Assembly (NCBI RefSeq): GCF_018614205.1
Contig: NZ_JAGGOS010000021.1
Span: 1 to 64,000, forward strand
Direction: 5' to 3'
Length of the DNA: 64,000 nt
Source of the DNA: Streptomyces sp. ISL-36
GTDB lineage: Bacteria; Actinomycetota; Actinomycetes; Streptomycetales; Streptomycetaceae
Position numbers and translations under genes: made by a program. Shown piece after piece: positions 34,935 through 43,633 of the stretch. The notes beneath the pieces were generated by a model. That model was not told the DNA's origin. It saw nothing but the letters and a program-made list of their open reading frames with translations, and did no database searches. Each line of letters starts with the position of its first letter. Position 1 is the stretch's first letter.

Positions 34935-36566
34935 ATGGAGACCGAGTCGGAGCCGTACGTCCGTCTTGCGACCCTGCGGCAGCTGCATCAGGTCGTGGCC
35001 GACCTCAACACAGCCCGCAGTCTGGCGGACACCCTGCAGACCGTCGCCGACGGCGTCGTCGCCGGTCTCAACTATGAGCTGGCCTGCGTCAACCTCGTCC
35101 GCCCCGACGGAGACCTCGTCGTCGCCGCCTTCGCCGGCAGCACCGCCGCCGAAGCCCTGATCACCGGCCGCGTCGGCTCCCGCGAATCCTGGGAACGCCG
35201 GCTCTCCATGGGCGTCGCCTGGGGTGACCTGCGGTTCATCCCGCACACCGAGGGCTGGGTCCTCATAGAGGACGACGTGCCGCAGTGGCACACCGAAGGC
35301 CCCGCTCCCCGCTTCGAGGACGAGTGGCACCCGCACGACCGGCTCTACGCCCCCATGTACGCCTCCGGGTCCAAGCGTGAACTCCTCGGTGTGATCTCCG
35401 TCGACCGCCCCCGCAACGGCCGCCACCCCGGACCGTGGGGTCAGGAAGCCCTGCAGATGTACGCCTCCCAGTCGGCGATTGCGATCAGCAACGCCCGGCT
35501 GCGAGCAAACATGCAGCGCGCCCTCGTCCGACTGGAGCGCGAACAGCAGGCCCTGCGCGCCAGCGAGGAGTCCTTCCGGCAGGCCTTCGAGTACGCCCCC
35601 TCCGGCATGGCCATCGCCGAGATGGGCGGCGACCAGCACGGCCGCCTCCTGCGCACCAACGACGCCCTGTGCCGCCTCCTCGGCCGTCCCGCCTCCGTCA
35701 TGCGCCGCTACTCCTTCGCGGACCTGGTGCACCCCGAGGACATAGGGACACTGCTGCGGACCTCCGCCGAGGGCGGCCGCGCCGAACTGCGGCTCGGCCG
35801 TCGCGACGGCACCTACGTCTGGGTCTCGCTGCGCAACTCCGTCGTCGCCGACACCGCCGACGGCCCCCGCTTCCTCCTCACCCACGTCGAGGACATCGAG
35901 GAGCGCAAGCGCCACGAGCTGCAGCTCGCCCACCGGGCCTCGCACGACGCCCTCACCGGCCTGCCCAACAGCGCCGAGCTGCGCTCCCGGCTCAGCGCCC
36001 GGCTCTGCGAGCGCCCCTACGCCGCGCAGGGCCAGGAGGACGCCCCGTACGCCTCCTCGTACGGCCACGAGCACGGCTTCGGCTTCGACTCGGGACCGCC
36101 GGTGGGCGGACCGTACGACCATCACGTCCACACCGTCGCGCCCACCGGCGGCGAGGTCGACGACGGGACGAAGGGGCTCGCCGTCCTCTTCTGCGACCTC
36201 GACGGCTTCAAGTCGATCAACGACCGCTTCGGGCACCACACCGGCGACGCCGTTCTCATCGAGGTCGCCCGCCGACTGACCACCGGCGTCCGGGACGGGG
36301 ACACCGTCGCCCGGCTCGGGGGTGACGAATTCGTCGTCCTGGCCGACGGTCTCGGCGCGGCCGACGCCGCTGACCTGGCCGTACGGCTGCGCAACGCCAT
36401 CATTCCGCCGATCCGGGTGGACGGACGCGCGGTCAGGGTCGGGGCGAGTTTCGGCATCGGATGGGCCGAGTGCGGCATGACCGTCGAAGAGGTCCTGAAC
36501 TCCGCCGACCAGCGGATGTACATCGAGAAGCGGTCCCGCGCGAAGGTCCACCGGCGCGCCGGATAG
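34935..36566 (+). CDS. cdgB: diguanylate cyclase CdgB (GAF-PAS-GGDEF)
   Basis: A 543-residue cytosolic enzyme making cyclic di-GMP. GAF (about 20-180), PAS/PAC (about 215-335) and GGDEF domain with intact GGDEF at residues 462-466. An inhibitory I-site RxxD (RDGD) lies five residues before it, so product feedback is likely. A loop of about 55 residues rich in Gly, Tyr, His (after ERPYAAQG) is inserted into the GGDEF domain. Start ATG 34935 gives METESEPYVRLATLRQLH; 34890 is possible. In Streptomyces, CdgB controls development through BldD. Confidence 0.9.
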   Translation: METESEPYVRLATLRQLHQVVADLNTARSLADTLQTVADGVVAGLNYELACVNLVRPDGDLVVAAFAGSTAAEALITGRVGSRESWERRLSMGVAWGDLRFIPHTEGWVLIEDDVPQWHTEGPAPRFEDEWHPHDRLYAPMYASGSKRELLGVISVDRPRNGRHPGPWGQEALQMYASQSAIAISNARLRANMQRALVRLEREQQALRASEESFRQAFEYAPSGMAIAEMGGDQHGRLLRTNDALCRLLGRPASVMRRYSFADLVHPEDIGTLLRTSAEGGRAELRLGRRDGTYVWVSLRNSVVADTADGPRFLLTHVEDIEERKRHELQLAHRASHDALTGLPNSAELRSRLSARLCERPYAAQGQEDAPYASSYGHEHGFGFDSGPPVGGPYDHHVHTVAPTGGEVDDGTKGLAVLFCDLDGFKSINDRFGHHTGDAVLIEVARRLTTGVRDGDTVARLGGDEFVVLADGLGAADAADLAVRLRNAIIPPIRVDGRAVRVGASFGIGWAECGMTVEEVLNSADQRMYIEKRSRAKVHRRAG

Positions 36567-36687
36567 GCCTCGGCGCCACCTGTGGGGCACTTCACGGTCG
36601 GTCAAGGGCCGGATCGACGGGTGGTCCGTTCGAGGTAGGCTCGGCCGGTCGGCGACGGCTGGCGAGCATGGATAGGAGTGACCAGGG

Positions 36688-37707
36688 ATGGCTGCCGGTA
36701 ACAACGGCGCGAACACGCCCGAGGACGACGATCCGTTCGGCTACCTGTACGCGGACGGCCAGGCGGCGGGCGCCCAGCCGCCCGGTCAGGGCGGTGGCTA
36801 CGGCTACCCGGGTCCGGCCGCGCAGCCCGGGGTCCCCAGAACCTCGTACAACCAGGTCAGAACGGTCGGCGAGCGCCAGTACGGCGGCCAGCAGCAGTAC
36901 GGCCAGCACGGCCAGGGGCACGTACCGCAGCAGCAGACGTACGGCGGCCAGCAGCAGTACGGCCAGCCGAACCCGCAGTACGGTCAGCCCAGCCCGCAGT
37001 ACGCGGCGCCGGAGACCTACCCGGGTGGCGAGCGGACCCGTCAGGCCCCGATCCCGCACCAGCGTGGTGGCGGCGGTCGCGGACCCAACACCAAGGGCCT
37101 GCTCATCGGCGCGATCGCGGTCGTCCTGGTCGTGGTGATCGGTATCACCGCCGCCCTCATCAGCAACACGGGCGGCGAGAAGACCGACGGCGGGACGGCG
37201 GGCGGCAAGCCCACCGGCGACCCCACGCAGGTCCAGGAGGACCCGTCCTCCCAGCCCAGTGCGGACAAGACGGCGCAGGTGCTGCCGCAGCAGGACGCGG
37301 CGACGCTCAAGCTCGGCGGCAGCGCCCTGCTGGCCAAGGACATCAAGGGCGCGGAGGGCGCGGACGGCGCCTACGTGACCGGGTTCAACGCCATCGGGTC
37401 GTCCGTCACCTGGCAGGCCGACCTGGAGGAGGCCGGTGACTACTACCTGTACGTGCGGTACGCGATCCCGGCCAAGGACGCCAACGCGACGCTGACCGTC
37501 AACGACAAGCCCAACGGTTCGCCGCTCGGGCTGAAGAACTTCATCTCCTCCACGGACCCGAACCTGGAGAAGAACTGGCAGACCACCTGGGCGCCGGTGT
37601 CGCTCAAGCAGGGCAAGAACACGATCAAGCTCTCCTGCGAGCAGGGCAACCAGTGCGACGCGATCTTCGACTGGCTGAAGATCAGCAAGACGAAGCTGAG
37701 CGGCTGA
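36688..37707 (+). CDS. single-pass membrane protein with CBM35-like domain
   Basis: A 339-residue protein. The cytosolic N-terminus (1-135) is Gln/Tyr/Gly-rich with repeats of QYGQ and YGGQQQYGQ. A transmembrane helix (LLIGAIAVVLVVVIGITAAL) follows near 138-157, then a Thr/Pro linker, then a beta-sandwich domain (about 205-339: WQADLEEAGDYYLYVRYAIP ... LKQGKNTIKL) like family-35 carbohydrate-binding modules. It probably binds wall polysaccharide outside the cell. It follows cdgB by 121 nt. Confidence 0.78.
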   Translation: MAAGNNGANTPEDDDPFGYLYADGQAAGAQPPGQGGGYGYPGPAAQPGVPRTSYNQVRTVGERQYGGQQQYGQHGQGHVPQQQTYGGQQQYGQPNPQYGQPSPQYAAPETYPGGERTRQAPIPHQRGGGGRGPNTKGLLIGAIAVVLVVVIGITAALISNTGGEKTDGGTAGGKPTGDPTQVQEDPSSQPSADKTAQVLPQQDAATLKLGGSALLAKDIKGAEGADGAYVTGFNAIGSSVTWQADLEEAGDYYLYVRYAIPAKDANATLTVNDKPNGSPLGLKNFISSTDPNLEKNWQTTWAPVSLKQGKNTIKLSCEQGNQCDAIFDWLKISKTKLSG

Positions 37708-37752
37708 GAAGACGCCTCGTTCGCGAGCCTCTTGTTCGCAAGCGTCTCGTTC

Positions 37753-37783
37753 GAAACCCCCGGAGCTCCGCTCCGGGGGTTTC
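37753..37783. terminator. terminator CBM protein / PfkB kinase
   Basis: A perfect 14-bp stem (gaaacccccggagc / gctccgggggtttc) with a 3-nt loop, T-rich at the right end, between convergent genes. Confidence 0.9.
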
Positions 37784-37801
37784 GTCCGTGTGGGGCCGGG
37801 C

Positions 37802-38731
37802 TCAGGCCGCGGCCGTCTGCTCCGTCACCGTCACCCGGGGCAGCAGCTCCTCGTACGCCGACCGGTCGAACTCGCCGGCCACCGGCGAGAGCACCGTCGC
37901 CGCCGACAGCGCCACCGCGCGGGCCAGCCGGTCCGGCCAGGGCAGCTGGTCCACCAGGCCGGACAGCAGGCCCGCCACGGCCGAGTCACCGGCGCCGGTC
38001 GGGTTGCCCTTCACCGGCGCCGGCGGGGCCGCCCGCCACACGCCGTCCGGGGTGGCGGCCAGCATGCCCTCGGGGCCGAGCGAGGAGACGACCGCGTGCG
38101 CGCCGCGGCGGCGGGCGTCCCGGGTGGCCCGGTGGGGTTCGCGGGAGCCGGTGAGCTGGGCGAGTTCGTCGGCGTTGGGCTTGACGAGGTCCGGGCGGGC
38201 CGCGATGCCCCGCCGCAGGGGTTCGCCGCTGGTGTCGAGCAGGACCGGGACCCCGGCGCCCCGGGCGATCCGGATCAGCTCCGCGTACGCGCCGACATGG
38301 ATGCCGGGCGGCAGGCTGCCGCACAGGGCCACCGCGTCGGCGCCGTCGGCGAGCAGGGTGGCGTAGTGGCCGGTGAAGGCGGACCACTCGGCGGGGGTGA
38401 GGGCGGGGCCCGGCTCGTTGAGCTGAGTGGTGTCGCCGGTCGAGGTGTCGACGACCGCGACGGTACGGCGGGTGGGCCCGGCGCTCGTGACGAGCGCGTC
38501 GGTCAGGGGCAGGCCCGCGAGGTGGCCGCGCAGGACCTCGCCCGTGGGGCCGCCCGCGAAACCGGTGACGACCGTCTCGTGGCCGAGGGAGGCCAGGACC
38601 CGGGCGACGTTGAGGCCCTTGCCGCCGGGGCGCTCGATCACCTGGGTGACGCGGTGGGAGGCGTGCGGGGTGAGGGCGGGGACCCGGTAGGTGAGGTCCA
38701 GTGCCGTGTTGAGGGTGACCGTGAGAATCAC
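37802..38731 (-). CDS. PfkB-family sugar (phosphate) kinase, 1-phosphofructokinase type
   Basis: A 309-residue kinase. VILTVTLNTALDLTYRV at the start and the PfkB signatures GGKGLNVARVLASLG and NPTGAGDSAVAGLLSG are intact. The general family includes fructose-1-phosphate and tagatose-6-phosphate kinases; the substrate is not certain. GTG 38731 follows GGGGGTGGGACAG. It precedes nagA on the same strand, suggesting a role in amino-sugar or hexose-phosphate use. A palindrome, aaagcgcttt, at 38751-38760 lies 19 nt upstream. Confidence 0.82.
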   Translation of the reverse strand: MILTVTLNTALDLTYRVPALTPHASHRVTQVIERPGGKGLNVARVLASLGHETVVTGFAGGPTGEVLRGHLAGLPLTDALVTSAGPTRRTVAVVDTSTGDTTQLNEPGPALTPAEWSAFTGHYATLLADGADAVALCGSLPPGIHVGAYAELIRIARGAGVPVLLDTSGEPLRRGIAARPDLVKPNADELAQLTGSREPHRATRDARRRGAHAVVSSLGPEGMLAATPDGVWRAAPPAPVKGNPTGAGDSAVAGLLSGLVDQLPWPDRLARAVALSAATVLSPVAGEFDRSAYEELLPRVTVTEQTAAA

Positions 38732-38750
38732 CTGTCCCACCCCCCGGTAC

Positions 38751-38760
38751 AAAGCGCTTT
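38751..38760. promoter_or_regulatory. aaagcgcttt palindrome upstream of PfkB gene
   Basis: A perfect 10-nt palindrome with the CG centre typical of LacI-family operators. Position (19 nt before the GTG) fits a repressor site. No regulator gene is adjacent. Confidence 0.35.
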
Positions 38761-38859
38761 CTGCACTGCCTGGCTCGCTGTTCGCGCCCCGATCATGCCA
38801 AACGGAAGGCGGTTGGCCCAGACCCCCGGCCAACCGCCCTGTGCCGTACCCGGGTGAAA

Positions 38860-40005
38860 TCAGCCCGCTTGGGGCTCAACCACCCAGGCGCCCTTGCGCA
38901 TGACGCCCGTGACGTCGAAGTTCTCGTCGAGGACGACCAGGTCGGCGTCCTTGCCGGGCTCCAGCGAGCCGACCGTGTCGTCGATGCCCAGCAGACGGGC
39001 CGGGTTGGCGGAGATCGCCTGGACGACGGACTCGACCGGCAGCCGGTCGATGGTCACGGCGCGTTTGAAGGCGCGGTCCAGGGTGAGGGTGGAGCCCGCG
39101 ATCGAGTCGCCCTCGACCAGCCGTGCGACCCCGTCCTTGACCTCGACGGCGAGCGTGCCCAGGTCGTACATGCCGTCGCCGAAGCCGGCCGCGTCCATGG
39201 CGTCGGTGATGAACGCGACCCGCTCCGCGCCCTTGTGGTGGAAGGCGAGTTCGAGGGCGGCGGGGTGCAGGTGGGTGCCGTCGTTGATCAGCTCGACGGT
39301 GATCCGCTCGTCCTCCAGGAGGGCGGCGATCGGGCCGGGGGCGCGGTGACCGAGGCCGGGCATCGCGTTGTAGAGGTGGGTGGCGACGGTGGCGCCCGCG
39401 TCGATCGCCTCGACGGTCTGCTCGTACGTCGCGTCGGTGTGGCCGATGGCGGCGATCACGCCGTGTTCGGCGAGCAGCCGTACGGAGTCGATGCCGCCGG
39501 GCAGTTCGGTCGCGAGGGTCATCATCTTCGCCCGGCCGCGTGCGGCGTCGATCAGCTTGCGGACCTCGGCCGGGTCGGGGTCGCGCAGCAGCGTCTCGTC
39601 GTGCGCGCCCTTGCGGCAGGGGGAGATGAACGGGCCCTCGAAGTGGATGCCGGCGATCTCGCCCTGCTCGGCCAGCTCGGAGAGCAGGCCCGCGCGCCGG
39701 CCGAGGAAGTCGGTGTCGCCGGTGACGAAGGAGGCGACGACGGTGGTGGTGCCGTGCAGGCGGTGGGTGTGGACGCCGTGGAGGACCTCGTCGACGGTGC
39801 CGGAGGTGAAGGAGGCTCCGCCGCCGCCGTGGTTGTGCATGTCGACGAAGCCGGGGACGACCCAGTGGCCCGACACATCGAGGGAGGAGGTGTCGTCGGG
39901 GCTGCTGCCCACGATGCGACCGCCTTCGACGATCACGCGTCCGTTCTCGACGATCCCGGTCGGCAGCACCACGCGGGCGCCGGCGAGAACTGTGGAACCG
40001 GCCAT
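38860..40005 (-). CDS. nagA: N-acetylglucosamine-6-phosphate deacetylase
   Basis: A 381-residue amidohydrolase. Metal motifs VDMHNHGGGG, GIHFEGPFIS, IGHTDAT and the catalytic TDAMDAAG are present. It makes glucosamine 6-phosphate from GlcNAc-6-P. The start ATG overlaps the nagK stop by one base (TGATG), so the two genes form one operon. Expected to be repressed by DasR through the dre site before nagK. Confidence 0.93.
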   Translation of the reverse strand: MAGSTVLAGARVVLPTGIVENGRVIVEGGRIVGSSPDDTSSLDVSGHWVVPGFVDMHNHGGGGASFTSGTVDEVLHGVHTHRLHGTTTVVASFVTGDTDFLGRRAGLLSELAEQGEIAGIHFEGPFISPCRKGAHDETLLRDPDPAEVRKLIDAARGRAKMMTLATELPGGIDSVRLLAEHGVIAAIGHTDATYEQTVEAIDAGATVATHLYNAMPGLGHRAPGPIAALLEDERITVELINDGTHLHPAALELAFHHKGAERVAFITDAMDAAGFGDGMYDLGTLAVEVKDGVARLVEGDSIAGSTLTLDRAFKRAVTIDRLPVESVVQAISANPARLLGIDDTVGSLEPGKDADLVVLDENFDVTGVMRKGAWVVEPQAG

Positions 40006-40955
40006 CAGGCGGATACCTCCGAATCGGTGGGGCGCTGGTCGGCGAGCAGGTCCCAGGCGAGGAGGCCCGCGCCCAGGCATCCGGCGGTGTCCCCGAGGGC
40101 CGCCGGGACGATGGCGGGCAGCTTCTGGAACGTCACGCGTTCCTCCACCGCGGCCCTCAGTGGTGTGAACAAGGTTTCCCCGGCCTCGGCGAGACCGCCA
40201 CCGATGATGAGCGTGCGCGGGTCCAGCAGGGTGAGCGCGGTGACCAGGCCGTCCGCGAGGGCGTCGACGGCGTTCTGCCAGACCTGTACGGCCCGGGTGT
40301 CTCCCGACTCGACGGCCTTGGCGCAGTCGGCGGCGTCGGCGTCGGGGTCGCCGGAGGCCGCGGCCCAGGCGAGGGAGACGGCGGAGGCGGAGGCGTACCG
40401 TTCCAGGCAGCCGCGCTGGCCGCAGCCACACTCCGTGCCGCCGGGGCGGACGACGATGTGGCCGATCTCGCCGGCGTAGCCGTGGGCGCCGGCCTCGATG
40501 GATCCGCCGATGCCGATGGCTCCGGCGATGCCGGTGCCCAGGGGCAGGAAGAGGAAACGGTCGGCGCCGTTGCCGGCCCCGATCCGGCCTTCGGCGAGGC
40601 CGCCGGTGCGGACGTCGTGTCCGATGGCGACGGGGATCCCGGCGAGGCGCTCGCTGAGCAGCGCGCGCATCGGGACGTCGCGCCAGCCGAGGTTGGCGGC
40701 GTAGACGGCGACGCCGTTCTCCGCGTCGACGATGCCGGGGACGGCGACTCCGGCGGCCGCGGCGGTCTGTCCGTACCGCTCCAGGCCGTGGGCGCGCAGC
40801 TCGGCGGCGAAGCCGAGGATCGTCTCGACGACGGCCTCGGGGCCGCGTTCGCGGCCGGTGGCGCGGCGGGCCTCGTGGAGCAGCGTGCCGTCCGCCCCGA
40901 CCAGGGCGGCCTTCATACCGGTGCCGCCCACATCGAGGGCGATGACGTGTCTCAC
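40005..40955 (-). CDS. nagK: ROK-family N-acetylglucosamine kinase
   Basis: A 316-residue ROK kinase: ATP site DVGGTGMKAALV, zinc motif CGCGQRGCLE with GEIGH histidine, and IIGGGLAEAGE. The partner gene nagA and the dre site support GlcNAc as substrate. Start GTG 40955 (MRHVIALDVGGTG); a longer frame up to 41153 crosses the dre site and promoter. Confidence 0.9.
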   Translation of the reverse strand: MRHVIALDVGGTGMKAALVGADGTLLHEARRATGRERGPEAVVETILGFAAELRAHGLERYGQTAAAAGVAVPGIVDAENGVAVYAANLGWRDVPMRALLSERLAGIPVAIGHDVRTGGLAEGRIGAGNGADRFLFLPLGTGIAGAIGIGGSIEAGAHGYAGEIGHIVVRPGGTECGCGQRGCLERYASASAVSLAWAAASGDPDADAADCAKAVESGDTRAVQVWQNAVDALADGLVTALTLLDPRTLIIGGGLAEAGETLFTPLRAAVEERVTFQKLPAIVPAALGDTAGCLGAGLLAWDLLADQRPTDSEVSA

Positions 40956-40984
40956 GGGGGACAGTCTCGCGCGAGAACGACCGA

Positions 40985-41000
40985 AAGGTCTAGTCCACTG
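40985..41000. promoter_or_regulatory. DasR-type operator (dre) upstream of nagKA
   Basis: aaggtctagtccactg: dre palindrome (GGTCTAG-CCA core) 29 nt before nagK. Such a site before nagKA is known for S. coelicolor. Near-identical to the one before msiK. Confidence 0.83.
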
Positions 41001-41187
41001 GGCGATATTGTTGCGCGGGCATACAAATGGCGGACGGGCGGAGGGGGTCACCCCCGCGTCACCCCCTCGTGACCTGCGGTGATCGCCGGACGCTCGTTGC
41101 GAAAGCGAGACCCGACTGGTGTAGACCTTAAGCTTCTTCGGAGTGAAAATCACAGCTCAACGACGAGCAAGAGGGTGGGGCGACGCT

Positions 41188-42459
41188 GTGCAGCGGCGAT
41201 TTCTTGGACTGACCGCGACCATCGCCGCGCTCGGCCTGACCGGGGTGCTCTCCGGCTGCGGCCTCACCGGCGCCGACTCCGGTGACGTCACCCTCAAGCT
41301 GGTCGCCGCCGACTACGACCTCACCGGCGGCGACACCACCAAGAAGTACTGGGACGACCTGACCGCCGCCTACGAGGCCAAGCACCCGGGCGTGAAGGTC
41401 GAGGTCCAGATCGAGTCCTGGAACGACGTCGACCGCAAGGTCGCCGAGATGGTCGAGGCCGACCAGGCACCCGACATCGCCCAGATCGGCGCCTACGCCG
41501 ACTACGCGGCCGCCGGGGAGCTCTACCCGGCCGACGAACTGCTCTCCATACCCGTCCAGGCCAACTTCCTCGCGCCGCTGGCCTCCGCCGGCGAGATGAG
41601 GCGCACCCAGTACGGGCTGCCGTTCGCCGCCTCCACCCGGCTGCTCTTCTTCAACCAGGAGCTCTTCGACCGGGCGGGGATCAGCAAGGCGCCGACGACC
41701 TGGGACGAGCTGGCCGCCGCGGCGGAGAAGCTGAAGGACGACGACGTCCCGTACCCCTTCGCGCTGCCGCTCGGTCCGGAGGAGGCGCAGGCGGAGACGA
41801 TGATGTGGCTGCTCAGTGGTGGTGACGGCTACACCGACGCCGCCGACCGCTACCGCATCGACTCCGACCAGAACGTGGCGACCTTCGACTGGCTGAAAAA
41901 GAACCTGGTCGAGAAGGGGCTCACCGGTCCGGTCGCCCCTGGCAAGCTCAACCGCAAGGACGCCTTCGCGGCCTTCTCGCGCGGCGAGGTCGGCATGCTC
42001 AACGGCCACCCGTCCCTCATGCAGGAGGCGGAGAAGAAGGGCGTCAAGGTCGGCAAGGTCGCGCTGCCCGGCATGACCGGCAAGGCGAAGTCGTCCATGG
42101 GCGTCGCCGACTGGATCATGGGCTTCAAGCAGAACGGTCACCGCCAGGAGATCGGCGACTTCCTGAACTTCGTCTTCGACGACGAGAACGTACTGAGGTT
42201 CGCGGGCGGCAACGACCTGCTGCCGGTCACCGTGAGCGCGTACTCCCGCATGCAGAGCGAGGAGGAGCACAAGAACCTCCGCGAGTTCCTGAAGGAGCTA
42301 CCCGGCTCGCAGCTGCCGCCGGTCGGCAAGACGTCCTGGGCCAAGGTCAGCGAGAACATCAAGCAGAACATCGGCAAGGCCGTCATGCCCGGGAACCGGC
42401 CCTCGGACGTCCTGGGCAAGATCGGGCGCGAGGCGACGGCGGCCGAGAGCGCGGAGTAA
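41188..42459 (+). CDS. sugar ABC transporter substrate-binding lipoprotein
   Basis: A 423-residue family-1 solute-binding protein. Lipobox LSGC (about residue 24) gives a membrane-anchored binding protein, followed by the periplasmic-binding fold (KLVAADYDLTGGDTTKKYWD, PFAASTRLLFFNQELF). No permease genes are beside it, so it must work with distant permeases and probably MsiK. GTG 41188 with GAGGGTGGGG chosen; GTG 41143 would add 15 residues. It diverges from nagKA, so GlcNAc-related regulation is possible. Confidence 0.85.
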   Translation: MQRRFLGLTATIAALGLTGVLSGCGLTGADSGDVTLKLVAADYDLTGGDTTKKYWDDLTAAYEAKHPGVKVEVQIESWNDVDRKVAEMVEADQAPDIAQIGAYADYAAAGELYPADELLSIPVQANFLAPLASAGEMRRTQYGLPFAASTRLLFFNQELFDRAGISKAPTTWDELAAAAEKLKDDDVPYPFALPLGPEEAQAETMMWLLSGGDGYTDAADRYRIDSDQNVATFDWLKKNLVEKGLTGPVAPGKLNRKDAFAAFSRGEVGMLNGHPSLMQEAEKKGVKVGKVALPGMTGKAKSSMGVADWIMGFKQNGHRQEIGDFLNFVFDDENVLRFAGGNDLLPVTVSAYSRMQSEEEHKNLREFLKELPGSQLPPVGKTSWAKVSENIKQNIGKAVMPGNRPSDVLGKIGREATAAESAE

Positions 42460-42471
42460 TAGGTTGTTCGT

Positions 42472-42714
42472 ATGACCGACGCCAGCGACTCCGGACTCGG
42501 GGAACGGGAGCAGGCCGTCCTCGCCCTCGAACGCCGCTCCTGGCCCGGCCCCGGCGCCAAGGAGCGGGCCGTCCGTGAGCGGCTCGGCCTCTCGCCCACC
42601 CGCTACTACCAGCTCCTCAACGCCCTCCTCGACGACCCCCGGGCGCTCGTCCACGATCCCGTGACGGTCAACCGGCTACGGCGGGTCCGTGCGGAGAAGG
42701 AGCAGCGGCGCTGA
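42472..42714 (+). CDS. DUF3263 small protein
   Basis: An 80-residue basic protein of the actinobacterial DUF3263 family: LGEREQAVLALERRSWPGPGA, RLGLSPTRYYQLLNALLDDP. It looks like an HTH fold. It lies 12 nt after the binding-protein gene and 23 nt before otsB, so probably one transcript. Role unknown. Confidence 0.85.
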   Translation: MTDASDSGLGEREQAVLALERRSWPGPGAKERAVRERLGLSPTRYYQLLNALLDDPRALVHDPVTVNRLRRVRAEKEQRR

Positions 42715-42737
42715 GGCTCGGTCGGTAGGGTCTTCCT

Positions 42738-43583
42738 ATGGTCAGCAGCCTTCCGCACCCGACCACATCCGCAGGCCGTGACGGCCTGGCCGCGTTTCTC
42801 GCGCGGCCGGACAGAGCCGTCGTCGCCCTCGACTTCGACGGGACGCTCGCCGAGATCGTCCCCGACCCCGAACAGGCGCGCGCCCACCCCGGCGCCGTCC
42901 CCGCCCTCGCCGCCCTCGCGCCGTCGGTCGCCTCGGTCGCGGTGGTGACCGGACGCCCGGCGGGGGTGGCGGTACGGTACGGCGGCTTCGCCGGGGTCCC
43001 CGGCCTGGAGCACCTCGTGGTCCTCGGCCACTACGGCGCCGAGCGCTGGGACGCGGTCACCGGCACCGTCCAGGCCGCCGCCCCGCACCCGGGCGTGGCG
43101 TCCGTCCGCGCCGAACTCCCCGGCTACCTGGACCGCATCGGCGCCTGGCCGGGCACGTGGATCGAGGAGAAGGGCCGCGCGGTCGCGGTCCACACCCGCC
43201 GCTCCACCGACCCGCAGGCGGCCTTCGAGGCCCTTGAGGAACCGCTCGCCGACCTCGCCACCCGGCACGGCCTCGTCCTCGAACCCGGCCGCATGGTCCT
43301 CGAACTGCGCCCACCCGGCATGGACAAGGGCGTGGCGCTGGCCGAGTACGTCCGGGAGGTGGGCGCCGGGTCGGTGCTCTACGCCGGCGACGACCTGGGC
43401 GACCTGCCGGCCTTCGCGGCCGTGGAGAAGCTCCGCTCGGACGGGACCCCGGGCCTGCTGGTGTGCAGCGGCTCGACGGAGGTCACGGAACTCGCGGACC
43501 GCGCCGACCTGTCGGTCCCGGGCCCGGCGGCGGTGGTGGGGTTCCTCTCGGAACTGGCGAAGGCGGTACGGGAGGACCGCTGA
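42738..43583 (+). CDS. otsB: trehalose-6-phosphate phosphatase
   Basis: A 281-residue HAD phosphatase: motif I ALDFDGTLAEIVPDP (Asp32, Asp34), TGRP, and GDDLGDLPAF. It dephosphorylates trehalose-6-phosphate. The synthase otsA is on the other strand 2.7 kb away. ATG 42738. Confidence 0.9.
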   Translation: MVSSLPHPTTSAGRDGLAAFLARPDRAVVALDFDGTLAEIVPDPEQARAHPGAVPALAALAPSVASVAVVTGRPAGVAVRYGGFAGVPGLEHLVVLGHYGAERWDAVTGTVQAAAPHPGVASVRAELPGYLDRIGAWPGTWIEEKGRAVAVHTRRSTDPQAAFEALEEPLADLATRHGLVLEPGRMVLELRPPGMDKGVALAEYVREVGAGSVLYAGDDLGDLPAFAAVEKLRSDGTPGLLVCSGSTEVTELADRADLSVPGPAAVVGFLSELAKAVREDR

Positions 43584-43633
43584 GGGCCCGCCCGTACCGC
43601 CTCCGTTCGCGAACTCGGTGACCTACCGCGGCC

